64,000 bases of DNA from Holosporaceae bacterium 'Namur' (GCA_014116815.1 JACGYV010000001.1:186001-250000); one strand, 5' to 3'. Shown: positions 26,176 to 33,915, counted from the stretch's first letter. Numbers and translations: made by a program. The notes: generated by a model not told the origin, from the sequence alone.

Positions 26176-27804
26176 TTACTTGCCTTTTACATCATCATTT
26201 TTTTTATAACAAAGATTTAAGTTTTGCTCAATAACCTTTGATTCAACGTTTGAACAACCGAGCAGAGAATGAAATAAATAATCATGGGATACTTTATCTT
26301 GAGACTTTATAGCTTTAAAAGCTTTGCTGTTCTTTTTTATATATTTATTTGAGCCCCAAGCAAACATTGCTATATCATATTGTTCTTTAAGATGACCTTT
26401 TCCTTCATAAGCATTACCGAAATAATGTTTTTCAAAGAGCGAAAATCCATGGTCTGAAGCATATATTAAGAAAGCATCTTTATTTTCAAACCTTTCTATA
26501 ATTTTGCTTAATACCCAGTCCGAATAAAGAATTGTATTATGGTAAGAATTTAAAAGCTGCTCGTGAGTACAACTCGCTGGGGATGATGATTCGCAAGTCG
26601 GAGTAAAATTTTTAAATTTTTCCGGATACCTTTCGTCAAAACTCCAATGGCTCCCAATCATATGAAGAACAATAAATAAATTATCAGCTTGGTTCTTTTG
26701 TAAAAATTTATCCAGGTATAATAGCAAATATTCATCATATAAATTGCTCTGTCCCAAGTCTTTTCTAATTTCTGTTTTTGTAATAATTTCATCTGCCTCC
26801 ATAATTATAGGCCCATAGGTATAATCAAGATTAGTAAAAGCACCTTGAGCACCGATCCAGGCTGTTTTAAACCCTAATGACTTAAACACGGATATAATAC
26901 TTTTTTCAGATATTGCCTGTTCCCAATCACCGGACTTAGCACGAGTTAACATATAAGGAAGCGCTACTCTCGTGGATGAAGCGCTGGAGGTAGCATCTTT
27001 AAAACTTTTCAAATTTTTTATTTTAGAAAGTTGCGGGGCATTGAGATAATTAGTTTTTCCATTTAAGTAAAACATATCTCCACGCATTGATTCTCCGATT
27101 ATTAACACTACAATTTTCGGTTCGCTGACGTCATTTTGAAATTGAAATGTAAAATTTTTAGTAATGTCAACTTTCTCTGCTTTCTGCTTATTAAATACAC
27201 CGTATTTTCTTATATAAAGATCTATATTATAAAATACATTAAACGGCATATAGCTTTGAGGAACTATTCGATTAATATATAATTTATGCTTCTTATAATC
27301 AAAATAAGTAGCAACTAAATATGAAGTAATAATAGTTGCTATTAAAGCCATATGATAGGGAGCTTTAAGCCTAAATTTTTTAGAAAAAATAATAAATAAG
27401 CTTAAGGCTAAGCTTACAAAGATAAACAATACTAGTTCAAAACTTAAATACTCCAGGGTTAAATCCAGCTCTACGGAAATGATATCCTATAATACGCCGA
27501 TATCAAAAACTTTGCCGAAATTATATATATAGTAATTTGAAGCCCCGCCGAAGCAAAAGAATAATGGTATCAGAACCATATATAAATAACGTAACAGGCT
27601 AATTAATGAAAACAATATGTAAGTGAAAAATAGTGCTATACTGAATTCTGTAAGCGCAATACCAATCACTTCATGTCTATCATGAAACCCGGCACTTAAA
27701 GCCATCCTATTAAATACAATCGGCAGATGAAATAATATACTATAAATAACAGAAATAACTAATGAATTGCTATTCTTAAAAGCAAAAAATTTTTTAGAAA
27801 ACAT
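26176..27804 (-). pseudogene. eptA: Lipid A phosphoethanolamine transferase, interrupted by one in-frame TAG
   Basis: EptA-type enzymes add phosphoethanolamine to lipid A at the outer face of the inner membrane. Ignoring one amber codon (TAG at 27489-27487, codon 106), the frame spans 543 codons, the normal family length. The N-terminal membrane part runs to NFGKVFDIGVL; after the stop it continues in the same frame (DIISVELDLTLEYLS) into the remaining helices and the sulfatase-fold domain. Active-site features are intact: E238 in LIIGESMRGD, the nucleophile T278 in SSTRVALP, and YASDHGFS. No other lesion is visible. A downstream in-frame TTG at 27429 could start a 417-residue protein lacking the first helices. 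Recent pseudogene, suppressed amber or sequencing error are all possible. Confidence 0.82.
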
Positions 27805-27972
27805 TTAATTTTTAATAATTAATTTTATAACCATCTATATAGCAGCAAGGAGCAATGTTAGCAACAGAGGTGGAGGTTTTAATCGTTTACCTATGTGGAA
27901 GCAAAACAAGAGCGGTGCAACAGCTATTTAATATTAAATTAGAAATTAAAAAAAATTATTACAATAGAACAT

Positions 27973-28602
27973 CTAAATACATATGGTATTTTGTTCGCGG
28001 TTACATCTTATATTATTTAATTTTTCTAAAGTTAAACTGTATTTAAACCTTTCCGCTCCAAATTTTTCAACAATTTCATTTAATTCAAAGCCGCAAAATT
28101 GCAGAACTTTGTTTGAAGCAAGATTGTCAACTCTTGCATAAGCAACAATTTCATTAATTGTTTCAATATTACTAACTGAAATAATATAAGAGATGAATAC
28201 ATTTGTAAGAGCAAAACCCGCCTCTTTAGCAAAACCCTTGTTCCAAAATTTTTGATGAAAAAGAAAACCAAGTAAGCCGGTATTGTCACTTCTTTCAAAC
28301 GTTGAAATAAAAATATTACCTATAAATTCCTTAGTTTTTTTATCAAAAATTGACATACTGCTATAAGGATTTTTTTCTTCCCACCTTTTTGCATTAATAT
28401 CAATCATTGTTTGTATTCTTTCCGGATTACGGATATTTCCATCAGTATATTTTTCCATAATTTTTTCATCTCCATATAGGGATATAAAATCATTTAAATC
28501 ACTTATAAAAGTTTGCCGAATATATAATCTTACCATTTCTATGGAATAGATTGGATCAATTGTTATTTTACATATTTCTTTTTCATTAAATTTGTCCAAC
28601 AT
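27973..28602 (-). CDS. GNAT-family N-acetyltransferase (RimJ/RimL-like)
   Basis: A 209-residue cytosolic acetyl-CoA-dependent transferase. The GNAT core is visible: VRLYIRQTFISDLNDFISLYGDEKIMEKYTDG near the start, the strand-turn FIGNIFIS, the acetyl-CoA loop region FWNKGFAKEAG (~113-123), and a late NLASNKVLQFCGFELN block typical of RimJ/RimL relatives. The substrate is unknown. It begins with an ATG but has no clear ribosome-binding site. The IS630 remnant begins about 60 nt upstream of its start. Confidence 0.78.
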   Translation of the reverse strand: MLDKFNEKEICKITIDPIYSIEMVRLYIRQTFISDLNDFISLYGDEKIMEKYTDGNIRNPERIQTMIDINAKRWEEKNPYSSMSIFDKKTKEFIGNIFISTFERSDNTGLLGFLFHQKFWNKGFAKEAGFALTNVFISYIISVSNIETINEIVAYARVDNLASNKVLQFCGFELNEIVEKFGAERFKYSLTLEKLNNIRCNREQNTICI

Positions 28603-28661
28603 AATATTAATATTTTTTAAGTTTATTTTTAAATCATATTTATAATCTTATATTAATAATA

Positions 28662-29020
28662 TATAGTAAAATTAGTTAAGTTGTGGCACGAGGAAGAAGG
28701 TAGAGATAGCATCGTATAAATGCTGATGATCTTTAATTTGCTGTTTTATCCATCGCTTCATATTAGCCCAAAATTTTTCTATCGGGTTAAGATCGGGAGA
28801 GTAAGGAGGCAGGAATATAATCCTACACCCTACTGATTCAATTAGTGCTTGAGTCTTTTTCGACTTATGGAATGATGCATTATCCATAATTACAACTTGC
28901 CCCGGCTTCCAGGTATTTTATTACTTTCTCTCTTAAATCTAAACTATACGGGCTCATCTTCATCTCTTTTTGTTTTATTCTACCTTACCTTCGTACCATA
29001 GCTAAACTTATTTTACTATA
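28662..29020 (-). mobile_element. Internally deleted IS630-family element (MITE-like)
   Basis: Imperfect 19-bp terminal inverted repeats (TATAGTAAAATTAGTTAAG at 28662-28680 and the complement of 29002-29020, differing at two positions) bound a 359-bp element. Each end has the TA expected of the IS630/Tc1-mariner target site. The interior retains only the first ~20 codons of the transposase and the last ~75. It could move only if supplied with transposase in trans. Confidence 0.8.
28672..28963 (-). pseudogene. IS630 transposase with internal deletion
   Basis: The frame starts MKMSPYSLDLREKVIKYLEAG, the usual IS630 N-terminus. It then changes frame at a GAAGCCGGGG junction into KPGQVVIMDNASFHKSKKTQ, followed by RIIFLPPYSPDLNPIEKFWA and MKRWIKQQI. 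The C-terminal part keeps the second Asp (MDN) and the Glu (NPIEKFW) of the DDE triad. The helix-turn-helix region and the first catalytic Asp, roughly 190 residues, are gone. Reading the same bases in both frames gives EAG and KPG, so the deletion probably occurred at microhomology. Confidence 0.8.
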
Positions 29021-29240
29021 ATATCAGCTCCCCTATAAAAATAGCTTTTCTATCTTTAAGCAGTAATGGTTTGTAAAAGTTTGATAAGCTATCATTGGTA
29101 ATATGAATTTTAAACCATCTGGGCTCAAATATCTCTTCTCCCGTGGTAGGATTGTATCCTATAGCTTTATTTACGGTTAGGGTTGCAATGCCATATGCTT
29201 TTCTGTTTAAATCATGATGAATTTCCAGGTCTCTTGCCAT
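29016..29240 (-). pseudogene. SSB-like OB-fold protein truncated by the IS630 element
   Basis: The 74-residue open frame reads like the N-terminal OB fold of single-stranded DNA-binding protein: ARDLEIHHDLNRKAYGIATLTVNK, then TGEEIFEPRWFKIHITNDSL and LLKDRKAIFIGELI. SSB counterparts are the GRDPEI, TGE...WfrvvifN and L.KG..V.VEG.L blocks. The stop codon (TAG, 29018-29016) is supplied by the IS630 inverted repeat, so the rest of the fold and tail are lost. The frame is also open about 40 nt upstream of the ATG (EKDSAQAQIYGI), so the true start may be further up. An accessory (plasmid or conjugative-element) SSB is more likely than the housekeeping one. Confidence 0.55.
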
Positions 29241-29345
29241 TATGCCATAGATTTGTGCTTGTGCTGAATCTTTCTCATAAACGCTCCATTAATTATTTAA
29301 TAACTATTAGGTATAGTTATTGGTTAATTTACTTGAATTTTAATG

Positions 29346-29391
29346 GAGGTTTGATAGACTGAATTTTGCTGATTGGGGTCTATCAGACCTC
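29346..29391. repeat. 14-bp imperfect inverted repeat (hairpin)
   Basis: Arms GAGGTTTGATAGAC (29346-29359) and GTCTATCAGACCTC (29378-29391) pair over 14 bp with one G.T wobble, around an 18-nt loop. No T tract follows on either side, so it is not a simple intrinsic terminator. It may be an operator, an IS end or a structured RNA. It lies in the 366-nt gap upstream of the SSB-like fragment. Confidence 0.6.
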
Positions 29392-29397
29392 ACATAT

Positions 29398-29437
29398 AAA
29401 AAGAGTAGTTAGTGTTAAGCTAGCTGCTCTTTTTTGT
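29398..29437 (+). terminator. Probable intrinsic terminator
   Basis: AGAGTAGTTAG and CTAGCTGCTCT pair as an 11-bp stem with two G.U wobbles around a short loop, followed by TTTTTT. There is no intact plus-strand gene directly upstream, so it may be left over from a gene lost when the mobile elements accumulated. The opposite strand also has an A/T-rich flank, so the direction is not certain. Confidence 0.5.
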
Positions 29438-29606
29438 TATTATATAGCTTAATAATATTAATGCAATTATAAATACGGCTTTCTGTACAAGAAGCTGTAA
29501 AAGGTATATGTGATAATGCTTATGTTCTCAGAAGTATAGACAACATATAATGATGCTGGTAGTTTATGAACTACATTAACAACAAAGTATTAGTTAAAAC
29601 ATTATA

Positions 29607-30059
29607 ATGAATGATATAGGTGATATTATACGTAGAGTTTTATTTTTCAAAGGTCAAAGTACTGTTGATTTTGCCAAAAAAATTGATTTACCGCTAAGCT
29701 CCATTGAAAATGTAATATATAAGAATGTGAGAAAGAAGGAAGTACTAGAAAAGATATCAATAGGATTAGGAGTAAATCTATTCGAGTACTTTGATTTGAA
29801 AAATTCATCCCCTACTTCAAATAACTCAGAGTTAGATTTAAAATTACGTAACCAAGCATCAGATATAGTAAATGCGACTATAAAAAGCAAAAATATAGAA
29901 TGCCCTAAGCATGAATTAAAAATATTAACTAAAGTACTATACAAATTTCTACTAGAACATAAGCAAGCATCAGAAGGAAATGCTAAAATCTTTTGTGAAG
30001 GTATGATAGAATATGGTTTAAGCAATTTTATGTTAACCTATAAAAGCAGTCAATCCTAG
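29607..30059 (+). CDS. Small XRE-like helix-turn-helix protein
   Basis: A 150-residue protein whose first ~65 residues read like an XRE-type DNA-binding domain: IGDIIRRVLFFKGQSTVDFAKKIDLPLSSIENVIYKN, then LEKISIGLGVNLFEYFD. The C-terminal ~70 residues are helical and unrecognised. It has no membrane segment. A regulator of the surrounding accessory genes is plausible but unproven. It lies between the IS630-damaged region and a 474-nt gene-free stretch. Confidence 0.62.
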   Translation: MNDIGDIIRRVLFFKGQSTVDFAKKIDLPLSSIENVIYKNVRKKEVLEKISIGLGVNLFEYFDLKNSSPTSNNSELDLKLRNQASDIVNATIKSKNIECPKHELKILTKVLYKFLLEHKQASEGNAKIFCEGMIEYGLSNFMLTYKSSQS

Positions 30060-30533
30060 CTTTTAGCTTAGAATAAAATATACTTGAAAAATATCTAAGA
30101 ATATCTCTATTATTATTCAACTTGGTTAATGTTTATATAATATTTACCTTCATACAACATAGGTAACCTGAGTTAGATAAGGAACTAGCTGTAACACATA
30201 CTATAAAAGAGTTGCAAGTAAAGAATTAAGAGGAAATAATTAGTTGTTTTATATAAGATACGTTTGAAACTGTAGAATTTTCTTTGCCTTGGTCGGCTCG
30301 TTTTATATGGTGTTGCAAGTTTTTATATTACAGGAGTTTATTAAAATAATTGTGAGCCCAAAGTTGTTCCTTACGTAGGATTCAGGTTAAGGAATAAGCA
30401 TATGTAAAAAAGACTATTCTTATCAATCTAAAAACAGTCTTTATCTTTTTAATAATACTTTTAGTCACAAAAGATGAATCTAAGCCTAGCATTTATTAAA
30501 CCTAAGCACCTACCGGGATTTATAGCAACGCCC
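30060..30533. other. 474-nt stretch without a recognisable gene
   Basis: AT-rich DNA with stop codons in all frames. It contains a shortened copy of the IS982-end-like repeat at 30162-30182 (GGTAACCTGAGTT then AGATAAGG) and a weak 7-bp inverted repeat around 30407-30443 (AAAGACT/AGTCTTT, loop ~20 nt). I see nothing else that can be named. It looks like debris from a past insertion. Confidence 0.5.
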
Positions 30534-31409
30534 TTAAAACCCTCTTACCACCGGTTTCTGTTCTTCTTTATTATCAGCTGAATTTCTCAAGTCTTTACCG
30601 AGCCTAGGTCTTTTAACCTTAGGATCAGCCCAACATTTTTTCTCTTTGCTTTCTGAAAGTTTTTCAGGTGAAGATTCATCCGCGGGTTTTACAAGTCCAG
30701 TATTTCTAGGATCCTCTATAGCTCCTGTAAAACTATGTTCACGTTTTCTAGAACCCCCTACAGCTCCTACTCCTCCTTTGGAGCTATATCCATTTCTTTT
30801 TGCTTCAACTTCTCTTTCAGCAGCCTCAAATTCTTTTATTTTTTCAGGGCATGAAGTTCGGTATAGTTTCTTCGCCGTATATCCTTCTATAGTATCTATA
30901 GTAATATTAGGATTAGCACCCTGCTCAAGTAATAGCTTATAACCCTCTACATGCCCGCCATTTGCTGCCAAGTGTAAAGCAGTAAATCCGTCTTTATTGC
31001 ATGCATTAATATCAGCTCCTCTCTCCACAAGTAAAGGAATTAGATTTATTTTACTCCCTATTAAACATAAATGTATAACCGAGTTCCCCTTTATATCGGC
31101 TGTTTTAACATCAGGATTATGTTCTAATATTAATTGAGCAATTTCATCGTAACCATTATATAAGGCATTTTGTAAAGGGCTCTGCCTATCATAATCTTTA
31201 GTATTAATATTTATAGAAGGCTGAGCTAATAAAAGCTTAACCATTTTTACGTCTCTATACATTATAGCTAGATGTAAAGCTGTATCTCCTAACATTTCCG
31301 TTGCATTTACATCAGCACCTTGTAATAATAATTCTCTAGCTTTATCTATCTTACCTTGCTCAACAGCAATTAGAAACTCAGTAGTATAACCTATATCTTT
31401 GCTTTGCAT
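30534..31409 (-). CDS. Ankyrin-repeat protein, effector candidate
   Basis: A 291-residue protein with about five ankyrin repeats in residues 8-175 (for example TALHLAIMYRDVKMVKLLL, TALHLAANGGHVEGYKLLLEQGANPN). The tail of ~115 residues is charged and low in complexity, with basic clusters (GSRKREHSF, KVKRPRLGK) and DESSPEKLSESKEK. Ankyrin proteins of this kind are commonly exported by Rickettsiales and bind host proteins; export is not shown here. AAAGG lies 8 nt before the ATG. Its tail is homologous to a decayed frame at 33345-33641. The deaminase-like gene lies 100 nt upstream on the same strand. Confidence 0.85.
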   Translation of the reverse strand: MQSKDIGYTTEFLIAVEQGKIDKARELLLQGADVNATEMLGDTALHLAIMYRDVKMVKLLLAQPSININTKDYDRQSPLQNALYNGYDEIAQLILEHNPDVKTADIKGNSVIHLCLIGSKINLIPLLVERGADINACNKDGFTALHLAANGGHVEGYKLLLEQGANPNITIDTIEGYTAKKLYRTSCPEKIKEFEAAEREVEAKRNGYSSKGGVGAVGGSRKREHSFTGAIEDPRNTGLVKPADESSPEKLSESKEKKCWADPKVKRPRLGKDLRNSADNKEEQKPVVRGF

Positions 31410-31510
31410 TTTATTACCTTTTTTATATAAAATGTACTTATTTAATTTTAAATAATATTATGTTTATTTTCTTATTCAATATAAGATTTATTAAATTTTT
31501 ATATAATAAA

Positions 31511-33025
31511 TTATGGGCTAGGGCTACGACTTGAATCTTGTCTCTCCGACTCTTCAGCTCTGGCTCTTTTCCTCCAATATTCTTTATCTTTTTTATCATC
31601 GCTTTCAAATTCTTGTCTACCTCTTTTTATACCGCTTCCTTCTTCTTCATCCATAGCTTTTTGCTTGCCTTTATTATTTTGTTTATCATCACTAATTGCT
31701 TCGTTTAAATTAAATAATTTTGGTACCCCATAAGTTCTTGGAGGAGGAGAATTGGATTTTCTATGTAGCTGAGCAGCTCCGGTAACCTCCCTAGTACCAG
31801 GGTTTCTCTCGAAGGCTTCTTGTAATGTTCTTACGCGGCTACTTTCCCTATAAATTTTATAGAGAAATCTTTCTTCAATCTGCTTTCTTATTTCCTCGTC
31901 AATTAATTCGTTTTCTCTTAACATAAAGTCAGGTACTCCTGCTCTAAAAGGAAAGCCATGGGTTCCTCTTACTTCAACTAATATATACTCGTGTTTCTCA
32001 GAGATTATCTCATTAACAGCTTCTATTAAGTTAGAACAATTATCACAGCATCGCTTTGACACCCCAATATAAAAAGGATTTATTCTTTCGTTAAGATTAT
32101 GAGTAGTTAAAATATATTCTATAATTTTTAACTCAGCATGCACTTTATCTTTCCCACCGATAAAACGATAATTTTTTCTCTCCAGTATATGTAATATTTC
32201 TTGAGGAAAAGCACCTTCTTCATCTTTACGTAAGTCTTCCACTAAAGGTAAGTAATTTTTAATAACTGAATCTGTTACTTTTCTTATATACCTTCCTAAA
32301 TCTCTATAATAGCCTTGATTCTTACTCCGAGCAAAACCTTCATATTTTTTTAAAAATAATTTTGTTTCATGCATAATTTGTATTGAATTTTGTGATAAAA
32401 ATTCATCAATATTTTCAGCTTCATGAATGCCTTCGTAATAATCCTTAGCTCGCTGTGCTACTGTTGAGAGATAATTAAGCATATCCTTTATAAACTCGGA
32501 TTCTTCAGTATTATTTGTTGATATCAATAGATTACCTTGATAGAAACAAGCGGCGCCACAAATATCAGTTCCCCTCATTAACCCTGCTAAGGAATCAAGC
32601 CTTCTTTTATTTATTGGGTCATCTTCTAAAGGAGCACTTGAACTTGAACTTGAACTTACAATTCCTCTCCATCCTCTATTTCTTGCATAGCTCCTATTTC
32701 CTTCACGGGTTCTATCTCCTTCACGAGCTCTGTCTCCTTCACGAGCTCTATCTCTTTCGCGAGCTCTGTCTCTTCCACGATCTCTTTCCCTTTCACGATC
32801 TCTGTCTCTTTCACGGGTTCTATCTCCTTCACGATCTCTGTCTCTTTCGTGATCTCTGTCTCTTTCACGATCTCTGTCCCTTTCACGATCTCTGCCTCTT
32901 TCACGATCTCTGTCTCCTTCACGATCTCTGTCTCCTTCACGATCTCTGTCTCCTTCACGGGCTCTTTCCCTTCCACGTGCTCTATTCCTCGCATGATCTC
33001 CATCTCTATTTCTATCTCCATGCAT
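31511..33025 (-). CDS. Deaminase-like protein with RD/RE-repeat N-terminus (OTT_1508-type candidate)
   Basis: A 504-residue protein in three parts. Residues 3-120 are almost entirely Arg alternating with Asp/Glu/Gly. Residues ~140-370 look like a zinc-dependent nucleotide-deaminase fold: opening strands GAACFYQGNLLISTNN, H296-A-E298 in DKVHAELKIIEYIL, then YIGVSKRCCDNCSNLI with C327-x-x-C330, and RGTHG at 353-357. H/E plus C-x-x-C are the metal ligands and proton shuttle of that fold. The FYIG.SK.CC..C and RGTHG blocks recall the OTT_1508-like family described from Orientia and fungi. Residues 375-504 are charged and end KKDKEYWRKRARAEE...SRSPSP, with basic clusters resembling nuclear-localisation signals. 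There is no signal peptide. GTAGGAG lies 7 nt before the ATG. Secretion and activity are inferred. Confidence 0.75.
   Translation of the reverse strand: MHGDRNRDGDHARNRARGRERAREGDRDREGDRDREGDRDRERGRDRERDRDRERDRDHERDRDREGDRTRERDRDRERERDRGRDRARERDRAREGDRAREGDRTREGNRSYARNRGWRGIVSSSSSSSAPLEDDPINKRRLDSLAGLMRGTDICGAACFYQGNLLISTNNTEESEFIKDMLNYLSTVAQRAKDYYEGIHEAENIDEFLSQNSIQIMHETKLFLKKYEGFARSKNQGYYRDLGRYIRKVTDSVIKNYLPLVEDLRKDEEGAFPQEILHILERKNYRFIGGKDKVHAELKIIEYILTTHNLNERINPFYIGVSKRCCDNCSNLIEAVNEIISEKHEYILVEVRGTHGFPFRAGVPDFMLRENELIDEEIRKQIEERFLYKIYRESSRVRTLQEAFERNPGTREVTGAAQLHRKSNSPPPRTYGVPKLFNLNEAISDDKQNNKGKQKAMDEEEGSGIKRGRQEFESDDKKDKEYWRKRARAEESERQDSSRSPSP
32700..32985 (-). repeat. 18-nt tandem repeats encoding the RD/RE domain
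   Basis: About 16 degenerate copies of an 18-nt unit (plus strand TTCACGATCTCTGTCTCC) run head to tail. Each encodes a six-residue unit such as GDRDRE on the minus strand. Three adjacent copies near 32910-32963 are identical, which suggests recent expansion. Because the unit is a multiple of three and lacks stops, other frames stay open here as well. Confidence 0.9.
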
Positions 33026-33344
33026 TTTAAACTCCTACAAATTCAATACTTTTAACTTTTACTAGAATCTTGAAAGCAAATTTAATTATTTGCATATGAG
33101 AAACACTATAAATATACACCCATGCAGATAACCATAGCGATATTATAAGACAAAACGAAGAAAAGATCAAATAATTACTAAATAACCCAAAACTTGATAA
33201 TAAATACTATTTTATATCTAATATATTATTAAAGTATTTCATAACCTATCTATCAGCAAGATATATAATGAGAAAAAAGCATGATAAAGATAAGGATAAA
33301 ACGAAATATTCAAGAAGAAATATAGCTTGTTTTATTGAAAGCCT
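33026..33344. other. 319-nt stretch, promoter region of the deaminase-like gene
   Basis: AT-rich spacer between the deaminase-like gene (minus strand) and the decayed ankyrin tail. It must contain the promoter of the deaminase-like gene, but no convincing -35/-10 pair stands out. A short plus-strand frame from 33270 (MRKKHDKDKDKTKYSRRNIA) is too short and low in complexity to call. Confidence 0.4.
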
Positions 33345-33641
33345 TCAGGGCAACCTTTTCAAATCTCTATAGAGAAGCAGATTATTGATCTCTATCAGCT
33401 GAATTTCTAGCGTCTTCACTTTATTTAGGGTTTTCAACTTCATGATCAACTTTGCATTTTTTCCTTTATTGTTGTTTTCAGGTGAAGAGTCATCCGTTAC
33501 TTTTTCAATTCTAGATTTTCTATAATCTTGCACAATTTGTCTAAAACTACGTTTTCTAAAGCTTTCTACAGCTTCCTCTTTTTCTTCAAGTTTATGACTT
33601 TGTTCTTCTACTTCCTTAGATAATAATAGTGATCTAGCCAT
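33345..33641 (-). pseudogene. Decayed paralogue of the ankyrin protein's C-terminal tail
   Basis: This 98-residue frame has no ribosome-binding site. Its DNA aligns with the 3' third of the ankyrin gene at 30534-31409: shared plus-strand stretches include TATCAGCTGAATTTCT, TTTTCAGGTGAAGA and TCATCCG, and the TAAAACTA..TTTTCTA region. At the protein level DDSSPENNNKGKNA corresponds to DESSPEKLSESKEK, and FRKRSFRQIV to SRKREHSFTGAI. The ankyrin repeats themselves are missing. It is best read as the remnant of a duplicated ankyrin gene. Confidence 0.65.
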
Positions 33642-33840
33642 TTGCCTTGCAAACTGACCTGGAAATGGTTTATTGGTAAGCTCACTAAGAGGGATTGCAT
33701 ATCATCATAGTGTAATTGATAAAGTTTTTTGGTTATATATTTTATATTAGTGCCATATTTACTTATGCCAAGGGTAGCACTAGAGTAGCACGAAGAAGGG
33801 TTATTAAGTATGATGGAAAGTTTGAAATGCGCATATTACC

Positions 33841-33915
33841 TGGTGCCGAAGAGAGGATTTGAACCTCCGACCTACTGATTACGAATCAGTTGCACTACCC
33901 CTGTGCTACTTCGGC
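33841..33915 (-). tRNA. tRNA-Thr (CGT anticodon)
   Basis: A cloverleaf with a 7-bp acceptor stem GCCGAAG/CTTCGGC, an anticodon stem ACTGA/TCAGT around the loop TTCGTAA (anticodon CGT, Thr), a GGTTCAAATCC T arm and an encoded CCA (33841-33843). It marks the boundary of the accessory region that begins at its 3' side. Confidence 0.95.

Noticed and set aside
27855-28046. 63-codon plus-strand frame between eptA and the GNAT gene
   Set aside because: Low-complexity, no ribosome-binding site, overlaps the GNAT 3' end and matches no family.
30407-30443. Terminator in the gap downstream of the HTH gene
   Set aside because: Only 7 bp of A/T-rich pairing with a ~20-nt loop; too weak.
32690-33000. CRISPR-like periodicity
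   Set aside because: The repeat unit is 18 nt with no spacers and is fully in frame within a protein; it is a coding tandem repeat.
32656-33021. Second minus-strand frame (KETEIV repeats) within the same tandem repeat
   Set aside because: An alternative frame of the same 18-nt repeat; it lacks a domain and stops soon after the repeat ends.
32515-33030. Long plus-strand open frame rich in His/Leu/Cys opposite the RD/RE repeat
   Set aside because: It exists because the 18-nt repeat has no stops in several frames. The minus-strand frame has the ribosome-binding site and a recognisable domain.
33642-33843. Possible integrase remnant next to tRNA-Thr
   Set aside because: Translation of both strands gave only short fragments (for example VARRRVIKYDGKFE on the plus strand) without recombinase motifs.
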